Shown: positions 24,998 through 32,679 of the stretch, piece by piece
Layout of the letters: each line of letters opens with the position of its first letter
Numbering within the stretch: the stretch's first letter is position 1
NCBI RefSeq assembly: GCF_964021845.1
Contig: NZ_CAXHZC010000004.1
Coordinates: 372,001 to 436,000 of the forward strand
From: Arcticibacterium sp964021845
GTDB taxonomy: Bacteria; Bacteroidota; Bacteroidia; Cytophagales; Spirosomataceae
Direction of reading: 5' to 3'
DNA length: 64,000 bases
Translations under genes and position numbers: made by a program
The notes under the pieces: model-generated
Seen by the model: the letters and a program-made list of their open reading frames with translations, nothing else
Database searches by the model: none
Told to the model about the DNA's origin: nothing

Positions 24998-26244
24998 TGA
25001 CAAAGAAATTAAAAATAGCGACCGTTTCTATAGCATCATTTTTACTGTTGGTGCTTTGCTATTTGTTTGTTGTTGATAGAGGTGAACCTGTGGAGGTTTC
25101 AACTTTAGTTCCCAATGAAATAAAGGATTTTAGGTTTCCGGATAGCATTTCTGTGGGTACAAAACTTAAGTATGAGGCGGATTTTGATGCCTCAAATTGT
25201 CATTTATTAGTAAGCACATCATGGGGTAATTATGTGGTAGAACCGCAGCAAGAAAATAGTAAATGGATTTTTGCGATTGAAGATAGTCTAACACAAACGG
25301 CTGGTGCTTATATTTTGGATTTGGCCTGTGAAGGAAGGCTTTTGAAAAGTAAGCAAATGCAGGTTTTTAGTGGTTTGCCAGCTGAGCCACTAGAGGCATT
25401 TGTGGGTTCTAAATCTATTGAGGCCGATAACGGAGAGCATTGGGCCATGATATTGGCTATTCCGACCGATACTTTTGACAACTTAACTGCAGATAAAACG
25501 CCGGTCAATTTTAGTTTACACAGGCCAGATGAGCGTGTTGAAAAGCTTAATAAGAATACGGAGCATGGTGTAGCTTATCATAAAATTTATAGTAAAAGTA
25601 AAGTAGGGAAGACAATAATAGGAGTAAGGGCTGGAGCAGCTACTGCCAAAGAAAAGGAGCTTTTAGAGATGCCAGGCTTTCCCGTGAACTTTAATATTTA
25701 TGCAGAAAGGGTGTATTCGTTTGCTGATAAGCGGCAGAACTTTCATTTGAAGACTTCCGTGATTAAAGACAAATATGGAAATATTGTGGCGGATGGAACG
25801 CTCTTAAATATTGATGTGACTGATAGTGATAATTCCAAAAGAATATTGACCAGTTATACCATGGATGGCGTGGCAGAATTAGACATTCAAAATCCTTCAT
25901 TGGCAGGTAAAATATTAATAAATGGAAGTATTTATGGCGACGCTAAAAGCAATGAACTGGAGCTATCTTTCAAAAAGTATTTAGCCAAACTGCCTGTGAG
26001 ATTTAGTGCCGAAGAAAAAGCGGTGATAGTGGGGCCACTGGTAGGGCCACTCAAGCAATACATGTCTGATGGTGCCGAAATAGAAATGTATATAGAATCT
26101 TTAGACATGCTGAAAATAGGTGTAGTGAAAAATGGCTACGCCAAAATAGATTTAACAGACATGAAGGCTGGCAATTATAAAGGGCTAGTAAGTTCTGGTG
26201 GGCTGGAGAGCGAAGTTGACATTAAATTAAAAACCAATGAATAA
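24997..26244 (+). CDS. Membrane-anchored extracytoplasmic Ig-like protein
   Basis: A 415-residue protein with one N-terminal membrane helix (about 8-26) and an otherwise beta-rich extracytoplasmic part. Repeating beta segments such as GTKLKYEADFDASNCHLLV and VSTSWGNYVVEP suggest several Ig-like modules. No catalytic motif is recognised. It overlaps the gene before it by one base and the gene after by eight, so its product is likely made in fixed ratio to the GT-C-like protein and the GH5-like protein, perhaps as an accessory or scaffold of the same polysaccharide machine. I do not recognise a named family. Confidence 0.6.
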   Translation: MTKKLKIATVSIASFLLLVLCYLFVVDRGEPVEVSTLVPNEIKDFRFPDSISVGTKLKYEADFDASNCHLLVSTSWGNYVVEPQQENSKWIFAIEDSLTQTAGAYILDLACEGRLLKSKQMQVFSGLPAEPLEAFVGSKSIEADNGEHWAMILAIPTDTFDNLTADKTPVNFSLHRPDERVEKLNKNTEHGVAYHKIYSKSKVGKTIIGVRAGAATAKEKELLEMPGFPVNFNIYAERVYSFADKRQNFHLKTSVIKDKYGNIVADGTLLNIDVTDSDNSKRILTSYTMDGVAELDIQNPSLAGKILINGSIYGDAKSNELELSFKKYLAKLPVRFSAEEKAVIVGPLVGPLKQYMSDGAEIEMYIESLDMLKIGVVKNGYAKIDLTDMKAGNYKGLVSSGGLESEVDIKLKTNE

Positions 26245-27931
26245 GGATAAGTTATTTTTTAAAATAGTATTCTCTATTGGTATTATGCTTTTGCTTGGGC
26301 TCTTAGCAGGAGGAGCGGCTAAGTTTTTAGCCTATTTTAATTCTGGAGGTGATAGAGAAGACCTTTTGAAACTAGCGGAGGTTTTACCAGATGAAATAAA
26401 TCCGGAAATAAATTGGCTTCCTGATGATGCTAATACCGGGAGGCCAATGGAGGTTTTTAGTCGTGATATTATAGCAGGAGGCTATGTGAGAGCACTTTAT
26501 CAACGAGATTTAAGTTTGTTTACAGGCAATTCTGATGGAGTGAAAGAGTATTATACCAGAGAAGCTAGGCCTAAAATATTTCATCAAATTAGCTTGGTGA
26601 ATGAGAAAAAGATGAGCGTGGAAAGAGTAGAACTCAACCATAATATAAAACTTCATTTTTACTCTGCCGATGGACAAATAGTGTCTTTTACCGATTATGA
26701 AGTTCACACCTTAAAACGATTAAATACCTCAAAAAACAAACGTATACTCTCTACCGCAGATACATCTTCTTATAAAGTTATCATGCAGTTAGATGATGGG
26801 TACTGGCGAATAAAGCATTTAGAAAGGGGGATTTTTGAAGAGTTATATCCTGATTTCGTACAGGACTCTTTGGTGATATTTCAAGAACATCGCGATTCAT
26901 TATTAGCCCAAGTTCCCAGTATAAAAGGCATTAACTATTACCCTAAAGACCATCCATTTAAAGATTTTTGGATAAACTATGACACCTCAACAGTTGAAAA
27001 TGACTTTGAGTTGATAAAAGAAATGAATTTAAACACAGTTCGTATTTTTATCAATTATGAACAATTTGGTAAAGGTGTGGTAGTGCCAGAAATGCTTTTA
27101 AGATTAGAGCATTTACTAAATACTGCGGAGACTAATAAGCTTCAAGTGTTGGTCACTATGTTTGATTTTAACTCCAATTATAATCTTTTAAACTTTGCAA
27201 ATACTGACAGGCAATTGGAGGTGATAATGAAGAAGTTCAAAAACCATCCAGCGATATTGGCATATGACTTAAAAAACGAACCAGACATAGATTATCACTA
27301 TCAAAATCCTGATGATGTGAAGCAGTGGCTACGGTTTATAATTAGCAAAGCGAGAAAGTATGACCCGAGCCATCCTATCACAGTGGGGTGGGCATATCCA
27401 GAAAGTGCTAACTATCTGGCTGATAGTTTAGATTTTGTATCTTTCCATTATTATCGAGAATTAGAGAATTTAGGCAAGGATATTGATAGATTAAAAGAGG
27501 AAACCAATCATAAAACACTTCTTTTAGAGGAATTCGGTTTGTCGTCTTATCAAAGTAGCATAATGCCACTGGGTAAAACACAAAGTCAACAAGCAGAGCA
27601 TTTAAAAAACGTTCAAGGTATTCTTAAAAGTAAGGGTGATATTCCATATATGTATTGGACGCTCTACGACTTTTCAGAAGTAGCAGGAGATGTGGCTGGG
27701 AGTATGCCTTGGCAAAAAGGTCCTCAGAAAGGTTTTGGTGTATTAAATCAAAAAGGAAAACCGAAGGAAGTGTATGAAGTACTGGTAAAACCAGAGCAAA
27801 CGCATCAGTTTTCGAAATTGAGTAAGATTCCAAAGTTTGTTTTCGTCTACCTCGTTTTTTCTGTACTAGTTGCGAGTGTTTTGATTTTTAGGAAATCCAT
27901 TGTTCGCACGATAAAGAGATTAAAAAAATGA
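26237..27931 (+). CDS. Membrane-anchored GH5-like (cellulase-fold) glycoside hydrolase
   Basis: A 564-residue protein with a membrane helix at each end (about 8-30 and 532-552), placing the central part outside the cytoplasm. Residues 75-200 resemble the NTF2-like segment of the first gene in the operon. Residues 230-500 form a TIM barrel of the GH-A clan: IKGINYYP, MNLNTVRIFINYEQFG, the acid/base Glu in YDLKNEPD, VSFHYYRE, and the nucleophile Glu in TLLLEEFGL. Both catalytic glutamates are present. An embedded glycosidase in an exopolysaccharide operon commonly trims or releases the polymer. It overlaps the previous gene by 8 bp and the next by 4 bp. The substrate is unknown. Confidence 0.8.
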   Translation: MNKDKLFFKIVFSIGIMLLLGLLAGGAAKFLAYFNSGGDREDLLKLAEVLPDEINPEINWLPDDANTGRPMEVFSRDIIAGGYVRALYQRDLSLFTGNSDGVKEYYTREARPKIFHQISLVNEKKMSVERVELNHNIKLHFYSADGQIVSFTDYEVHTLKRLNTSKNKRILSTADTSSYKVIMQLDDGYWRIKHLERGIFEELYPDFVQDSLVIFQEHRDSLLAQVPSIKGINYYPKDHPFKDFWINYDTSTVENDFELIKEMNLNTVRIFINYEQFGKGVVVPEMLLRLEHLLNTAETNKLQVLVTMFDFNSNYNLLNFANTDRQLEVIMKKFKNHPAILAYDLKNEPDIDYHYQNPDDVKQWLRFIISKARKYDPSHPITVGWAYPESANYLADSLDFVSFHYYRELENLGKDIDRLKEETNHKTLLLEEFGLSSYQSSIMPLGKTQSQQAEHLKNVQGILKSKGDIPYMYWTLYDFSEVAGDVAGSMPWQKGPQKGFGVLNQKGKPKEVYEVLVKPEQTHQFSKLSKIPKFVFVYLVFSVLVASVLIFRKSIVRTIKRLKK

Positions 27932-29118
27932 AAAAGAAACTTAAAATTGCAGTAGTTTCAAGTTATCCTCCGGGTAAGCGTACCTTAAATGAGTATGGGT
28001 ATTATCTTATAAATCATTTTAGGAATAAGCCAGAAGATTACGAGAAAATTATCCTCCTTTCAGACCAACTGCCTGATGGGAAAACGTTTGATTTTTTAGA
28101 CCAGCCTGTACCCATTGAAGATCATCAAGTATGGGATTTTAACTGGTGGACCAATCCTTTAAAAATTTTAAAAGCGGTAAAACGCTCAAAAGCTGATATT
28201 GTCCTATATAATATTCAGTTTCTTTCTTTTGGAGATAAGAAAATTCCGGCAGCTTTGGGGCTATTGACTCCCTTACTTACGAGAATGAGTGGTGTCCCGT
28301 CTGTAGTGCTTCTGCATAATATTTTAGAGCAGGTAGACCTTAATGAGGCAGGAATCACCAAGAATAAGTTGGTTTCGGGAATTTATAACATGATAGGCAC
28401 CATGCTTACGCGTTTTATTCTTTCTGCCAATGTTTTGGCAGTAACTATTCCAAAATACGTTGAAATTTTAGAGAAGAAATATAGAGCTAAAAATGTAGCT
28501 TTAATACCACACGGAAGTTTTGAAGTTCCTCCAATGCCTACTTTCAAATTACCAGAAGGGCCTCTTCAGGTCATGGCTTTTGGTAAGTTTGGAACTTATA
28601 AAAAGGTGGAAGGGATGATTGAAGCTGTAGAGCTTATCAGAAAAAGAACATCCTTAGACATTGAAATTGTGGTAGCGGGAACAGACAGCCCTAATACACC
28701 AGGATATTTAGACGGTGTGCAAGAAAAATATAAAGAAGTGTCTCAGTTAAGATTTACCGGTTATGTGGCAGAAGAAGATGTGCCTGTGATTTTTGGAGAG
28801 TCAGCTGTTTCCGTATTTCCTTACACATCTACCACAGGAAGCTCAGGAGTACTTCATCAAGCGGGTAGTTATGGTAACGCCGTAGTGATGCCTATGCTTG
28901 GCGATTTAGCCATGCTGGTAGAAGAGGAAGGTTATGCAGGCGAGTTTTTTGAGCCAGATTCTGTTGAGAGTTTAGCCACTGCCATTCAAAAGGTTTTAGA
29001 AAGCGAAGAATATAGATTGCAGCTGGGTAGAAGAAACTACTTTGCGGCGGCTTCACTTCCAATGGAAGATTTGGTAGACTGGTACTACCTACATTTTCAA
29101 AAGTTGCTGGTTGACTAG
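27928..29118 (+). CDS. GT4 family glycosyltransferase
   Basis: Cytoplasmic GT-B glycosyltransferase of 396 residues that would add a sugar from a nucleotide donor to a lipid-linked acceptor. The N-terminal half starts IAVVSSYPPGKRTLNEYG and contains VVLLHNILEQ. The C-terminal donor-binding half shows VMAFGKFGTYKKVEGMIEAVE, IVVAGTDSP, LRFTGYVAEEDVPVIFGES and the FPYTSTTGSSGVLHQAGSYG loop typical of GT4. It starts inside the preceding gene's stop (ATGA overlap) and ends the four-gene operon, just before a terminator. Confidence 0.9.
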   Translation: MKKKLKIAVVSSYPPGKRTLNEYGYYLINHFRNKPEDYEKIILLSDQLPDGKTFDFLDQPVPIEDHQVWDFNWWTNPLKILKAVKRSKADIVLYNIQFLSFGDKKIPAALGLLTPLLTRMSGVPSVVLLHNILEQVDLNEAGITKNKLVSGIYNMIGTMLTRFILSANVLAVTIPKYVEILEKKYRAKNVALIPHGSFEVPPMPTFKLPEGPLQVMAFGKFGTYKKVEGMIEAVELIRKRTSLDIEIVVAGTDSPNTPGYLDGVQEKYKEVSQLRFTGYVAEEDVPVIFGESAVSVFPYTSTTGSSGVLHQAGSYGNAVVMPMLGDLAMLVEEEGYAGEFFEPDSVESLATAIQKVLESEEYRLQLGRRNYFAAASLPMEDLVDWYYLHFQKLLVD

Positions 29119-29138
29119 CACTTTTTTTAATTGATTTT

Positions 29139-29174
29139 AAAATGCATGCCTTTAGGTGTGCATTTTTTTTGTTT
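29139..29174 (+). terminator. Terminator of the polysaccharide operon
   Basis: AAAATGCA (29139-29146) pairs with TGCATTTT (29159-29166). The stem extends inward by four pairs including two wobbles to a TTTA loop, and is followed by TTTTGTTTT. It lies between the convergent GT4 and flippase genes. Confidence 0.8.
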
Positions 29175-30418
29175 TAAGATTTACTGCTTTTAAGAAACGT
29201 ATGCCCAAAATGAAAGAGAATCATAGAAGCCATTAAGCCTATCATCAAGTAGATTTGAACGTTAATGATTTGTTCAAAATCAGCATGAAACAGTGAGATA
29301 AGAACTATCTGGGCTATACCGCCCAAAATGCTAATCCAAACAGGTAAAACTCTGTCGAGAGAAATATGGTAATAAACAAAGACATTAGACAGAGCAAATA
29401 GTGCAGTGGCCAATGCGTATTTCCAAAGCAAAGGAGCTATGGAGATATAGGCTTCGCCAAAGAGTATATTAACCATCATTTCAGGAAATAGGTAACTGAA
29501 TAACACTATACCAGCTGCTATAATGCCTACTACGGCTAAACCACCTACAAAATAAAGCGTATGGTCTTTCCCTTCTTTTTCTAGTTTTACTACTATTGGA
29601 AAAAGAAGCGTCACCACCGTCCAAGTACCAAAATAAACAATACGACCAATAAGAGCCATAGCAGCATAAAGGCCTGCTTCTTCTGGCTCAAAGAAATGTT
29701 TAACCAGAATGATGTCACTATTATTTATCAATATTTGACTGCATTCATAAAGCAAAATCATCAAAAGAAACTTTAGAACATCTTTTTGATCAAAAGAGGT
29801 ATCTCCGCTAGTAGAACTATCTGTTTTTACTCTAGAAATCCACCAGGTAGCTATAAGTGAAAGGGTAAGTCCCCAGGCCACACCATTTACACGGTAACCT
29901 AAATAGACCAAAGCCATAGAGACTATTAGTCGTACCCACATTTCGCTTTGATAAGTAAGTGCTAGTTTTTTGTAATTCAATTTTCCTTGAAGTATACCTC
30001 TATTTACGCTCATGAGCATATAAAAAGGCATTCCTATTCCCAAAATGGCAAAAGGGAGGTAAGAGGAAGTTTGGAAAAAGTCTTGCCAAAAAACAGACAT
30101 TGACACCACAATCACCATCATGGCTATTCCGCCCATGACGGCTCTCTTATTTAACCAAGCACTTATTCCTGTAATTAAACTTTGTTTTCCTTCGGCCTCG
30201 TAAGAGGCTACATATTTAGCAGCTGTGAGCTGGAAAGCTAAAGCAAAAAAGGAAACCATAAGAATCAAGGTTACTAAAAGACTAACCTCAGAAAAGTCTG
30301 ACGGACCTAACCACCTTCCAAAAACTAAATTAATAGCGTAGTTTCCTGCATTTACCAGTAAAGTACTCGCAAAAAGTATACTGCCATCAGTAACAAGTTT
30401 TTTCTGTGTGGATGCCAT
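29174..30418 (-). CDS. Polysaccharide flippase (Wzx/MOP superfamily)
   Basis: A 414-residue integral membrane protein with about twelve predicted helices, starting with the typical LVTDGSILFASTLLVNAGNYAINLVFGRWLG pattern split over the first two helices. It fits the oligosaccharide flippase family that moves lipid-linked repeat units across the inner membrane. The next genes upstream are STAS (37 bp away) and the receiver-GT2 fusion, forming a three-gene operon. It faces the GT-C/GH5/GT4 operon across the shared terminator, supporting a joint role in exopolysaccharide assembly. A MATE-type drug exporter is unlikely in this setting. Confidence 0.85.
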   Translation of the reverse strand: MASTQKKLVTDGSILFASTLLVNAGNYAINLVFGRWLGPSDFSEVSLLVTLILMVSFFALAFQLTAAKYVASYEAEGKQSLITGISAWLNKRAVMGGIAMMVIVVSMSVFWQDFFQTSSYLPFAILGIGMPFYMLMSVNRGILQGKLNYKKLALTYQSEMWVRLIVSMALVYLGYRVNGVAWGLTLSLIATWWISRVKTDSSTSGDTSFDQKDVLKFLLMILLYECSQILINNSDIILVKHFFEPEEAGLYAAMALIGRIVYFGTWTVVTLLFPIVVKLEKEGKDHTLYFVGGLAVVGIIAAGIVLFSYLFPEMMVNILFGEAYISIAPLLWKYALATALFALSNVFVYYHISLDRVLPVWISILGGIAQIVLISLFHADFEQIINVQIYLMIGLMASMILFHFGHTFLKSSKS

Positions 30419-30455
30419 CCTGAGTTTTTTTGTGGTTTAGAGCTTAACGTTTGAT

Positions 30456-30728
30456 TTATGACTTCTTAATCATATCTAAAAACTTGGTTTGGCTCAATAG
30501 TTTATAGATAGTACTATCCTCATTTATTTTTAGTTTCATGCTTCCATCTTTATCCTGAAGCATTTTAAATGTGGTAGCAATGGCATTTACTCCTACTATA
30601 TCTGCATCTTCAGTAGCACTTAGGTCTAGATGAAGTGTAGATGATCTTTGAGCTGCTTTGTTAAGCAGTTTTTTCCATTCTAAGGCTTTTTCTGTAGTGA
30701 AATCGCCCTCTATTATCATTGTTTCCAT
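30456..30728 (-). CDS. STAS-domain protein lacking the usual phosphorylation serine
   Basis: A 90-residue single STAS domain. STAS proteins such as SpoIIAA act as anti-anti-sigma or partner-switch proteins through phosphorylation of a Ser in an IDSSG loop. Here the aligned segment reads ATEDADIVGVNAIA, so the aspartate and glycine remain but the two serines are Ile-Val. Switching by serine phosphorylation is therefore not expected. It lies 11 bp after the receiver-GT2 gene and 37 bp before the flippase gene; a role as a protein-interaction module for either is plausible. No anti-sigma kinase or PP2C phosphatase is nearby. Confidence 0.8.
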   Translation of the reverse strand: METMIIEGDFTTEKALEWKKLLNKAAQRSSTLHLDLSATEDADIVGVNAIATTFKMLQDKDGSMKLKINEDSTIYKLLSQTKFLDMIKKS

Positions 30729-30739
30729 TTCTGTACCGT

Positions 30740-31882
30740 TTAATATTTAACAGCTATTTGAAGCAGCTGTCCTAAAATTGTGATAGAGTCTTTCATAGAT
30801 AATTTAGAACCATCTTCATGCACCCATCTTTTAAGTGGCTGCTCACAAATCATGGTCTGAACCTTATCTGCACCATAGAAATTTTTCATTCTTAAAAATA
30901 TTTCTACGTCAAAAATCCAACGAGTAAGAAATTTCTCATTGAAAAGGTTTTCTACCACTTCCCTACGCATTACTTTGGCACCACATTGGGTATCTTGAAA
31001 TTCCATTCCAAGAATCTTTCTGATAACCCAATTGACCGTTTTACTAATAATACCTCTTGAAGATTGTCTGAAAATAGAAGCACCTATTCGTTGAATTCTT
31101 GAACCAGCAACCAATTTATATTCGGAGCCAGAAAGAGTTTTTACTAAATCTTCAAAATCTGCAAAGTTGGTAGAAAGGTCGGCATCTAAAAAGCCAAGAT
31201 AATCTAAAGAACGGTCTTGCAGCAAATCTATCATTCCTAACCTTACCGCTTCGGCTTTTCCGCCATTTTGCGGGCAATTGAAAACCTTTATACTGTCGGG
31301 GTATTGCTTTTGGAATTTGTTCAAAACGTCTAAGGTTCCATCTGTACTTCCATCATTAACAAAAGATAAAAGGTAACCTTTATTACTCTCTAAAAAACTA
31401 GCAAATTCGCCAGTTTTTAATCTTTCTTCTTCATTATAACAAGGGATAACCACACCCACGCCATTTTTCTGTAATATTCCGGAGGAGCTCTCGCTCCCTT
31501 TTTTAAAGTCTTCGTTTTTAAGCGAAATTTTTAATAATTTCTTAACTCTGACCACTACTTCGTTTAAGCCTACAGGCTTTTCTATATAATCATCTGCTCC
31601 CGCTTCAAAGGCTTCTACAATGACGGTTTCCTCGTCGTTTCCAGACATTACTATAATTGGAACTCTAGACTTTTTAGTAACACGAATATATTCCATGACC
31701 TCAAAGCCTGACTTTTGAGGCATATTTAAGTCTAAGATGACTAGGTCCGGATTATTAATATCAAACATTTCAATGGCGTCTAGGCCATTTGAAGTAGCTA
31801 TTACGTCAAAGCCAACTTGCTCCAGTTTGTACTTGATAGACTTTAAAATGATTGGTTGATCATCAGCCGTAAGAATTCTCAT
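30740..31882 (-). CDS. Response-regulator receiver / GT2 glycosyltransferase fusion
   Basis: A 380-residue protein joining two domains rarely seen together. Residues 1-120 are a complete receiver: acidic pair Asp7-Asp8, phosphoacceptor Asp51 in VILDLNMP, Ser80 in IIVMSGND, Lys102 in YIEKP. Residues 141-375 are a GT2 glycosyltransferase close to dolichyl-phosphate glucosyltransferases: VVIPCYNEEERL, FVNDGSTDGT, NGGKAEAVRLGM, the DxD site in FLDADLSTNF (Asp223, Asp225), and DTQCGAKVMRREV. All catalytic signatures are present and no membrane helix is predicted. Phosphorylation would directly control a sugar transfer, perhaps to polyprenyl phosphate. No kinase lies in its own operon; the two hybrid kinases 3-6 kb away are the obvious donors. 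Confidence 0.9.
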   Translation of the reverse strand: MRILTADDQPIILKSIKYKLEQVGFDVIATSNGLDAIEMFDINNPDLVILDLNMPQKSGFEVMEYIRVTKKSRVPIIVMSGNDEETVIVEAFEAGADDYIEKPVGLNEVVVRVKKLLKISLKNEDFKKGSESSSGILQKNGVGVVIPCYNEEERLKTGEFASFLESNKGYLLSFVNDGSTDGTLDVLNKFQKQYPDSIKVFNCPQNGGKAEAVRLGMIDLLQDRSLDYLGFLDADLSTNFADFEDLVKTLSGSEYKLVAGSRIQRIGASIFRQSSRGIISKTVNWVIRKILGMEFQDTQCGAKVMRREVVENLFNEKFLTRWIFDVEIFLRMKNFYGADKVQTMICEQPLKRWVHEDGSKLSMKDSITILGQLLQIAVKY

Positions 31883-31935
31883 ATATGTTATATAGATTGA
31901 GTGTTATAAATTTGTAAGCAAAAAGAATACCGTAA

Positions 31936-32679
31936 ATGCCTTTTACCCTTGCACATACTGCTGCTATTTTACCTTTCCGTCGTTTTTTGTCAAAATACCT
32001 TTCCATTTCCGGTCTTTTAATGGGTAGCATGGCACCAGATTTTGAATTTTTTTTAAGGGTAACGCTTTATGGTATATGGGGGCATACTTGGTGGGGTGTA
32101 TTGTTTTTCAATTTACCGGTCTCTATTTTACTTTGTCTTTTCTTTCATATTTATGTGAAAAGAAGCTTAATAGACCATTTGCCGCCCTTTTTGCATCAAC
32201 GTCTTGCTAAATATAAGAACTTAGATTGGTATTTTTATTTTAAGGCTAATTGGTTAAAAGTTTTTTTTTCAATTTTAATTGGGGTTTTAACACACTTTTT
32301 ATGGGATAATTTTACGCATGAGCCCAATTATACCTTCCCGTTTTATTTTGATGATCTTTCTCATGTTTTTTTATTGAATGGAAAACCTATAGCATTATAC
32401 AGTATTTTGCAGGTCTTAAGCTCAGTTTTTGGGATGCTATATTTTGTGTATTTTTTGTTAAAAATACCACGAGATACGAGTTTGAACGGTATATCCTATA
32501 CTAAGAGGTTAAAATATTGGGTTTGGGTAGCTATAGTTTTTTGTCTTGTAATAATAATTAGATATCTTATCGGAGTGCCTGATGAAAAACCAATTGGACA
32601 GATTATTGTAGTTTCAATAAGTGCTTTGCTAATTAGTATTAGCTTGATATCACAACTATTAAAAAATGAACAAACTTAA
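31936..32679 (+). CDS. DUF4184 family membrane protein
   Basis: A 247-residue inner-membrane protein with about six helices. The start MPFTLAHTAAILPF and the GSMAPDFEFFLR motif, plus a central THFLWDNFTHE, match DUF4184, a family related to metal-dependent membrane hydrolases with conserved His and Asp. Function is unknown. Its end overlaps the start of the TPR/YaiO-type gene by 14 bp, so the two are translated together. It is divergent from the receiver-GT2 operon with 53 bp between start codons. Confidence 0.85.
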   Translation: MPFTLAHTAAILPFRRFLSKYLSISGLLMGSMAPDFEFFLRVTLYGIWGHTWWGVLFFNLPVSILLCLFFHIYVKRSLIDHLPPFLHQRLAKYKNLDWYFYFKANWLKVFFSILIGVLTHFLWDNFTHEPNYTFPFYFDDLSHVFLLNGKPIALYSILQVLSSVFGMLYFVYFLLKIPRDTSLNGISYTKRLKYWVWVAIVFCLVIIIRYLIGVPDEKPIGQIIVVSISALLISISLISQLLKNEQT

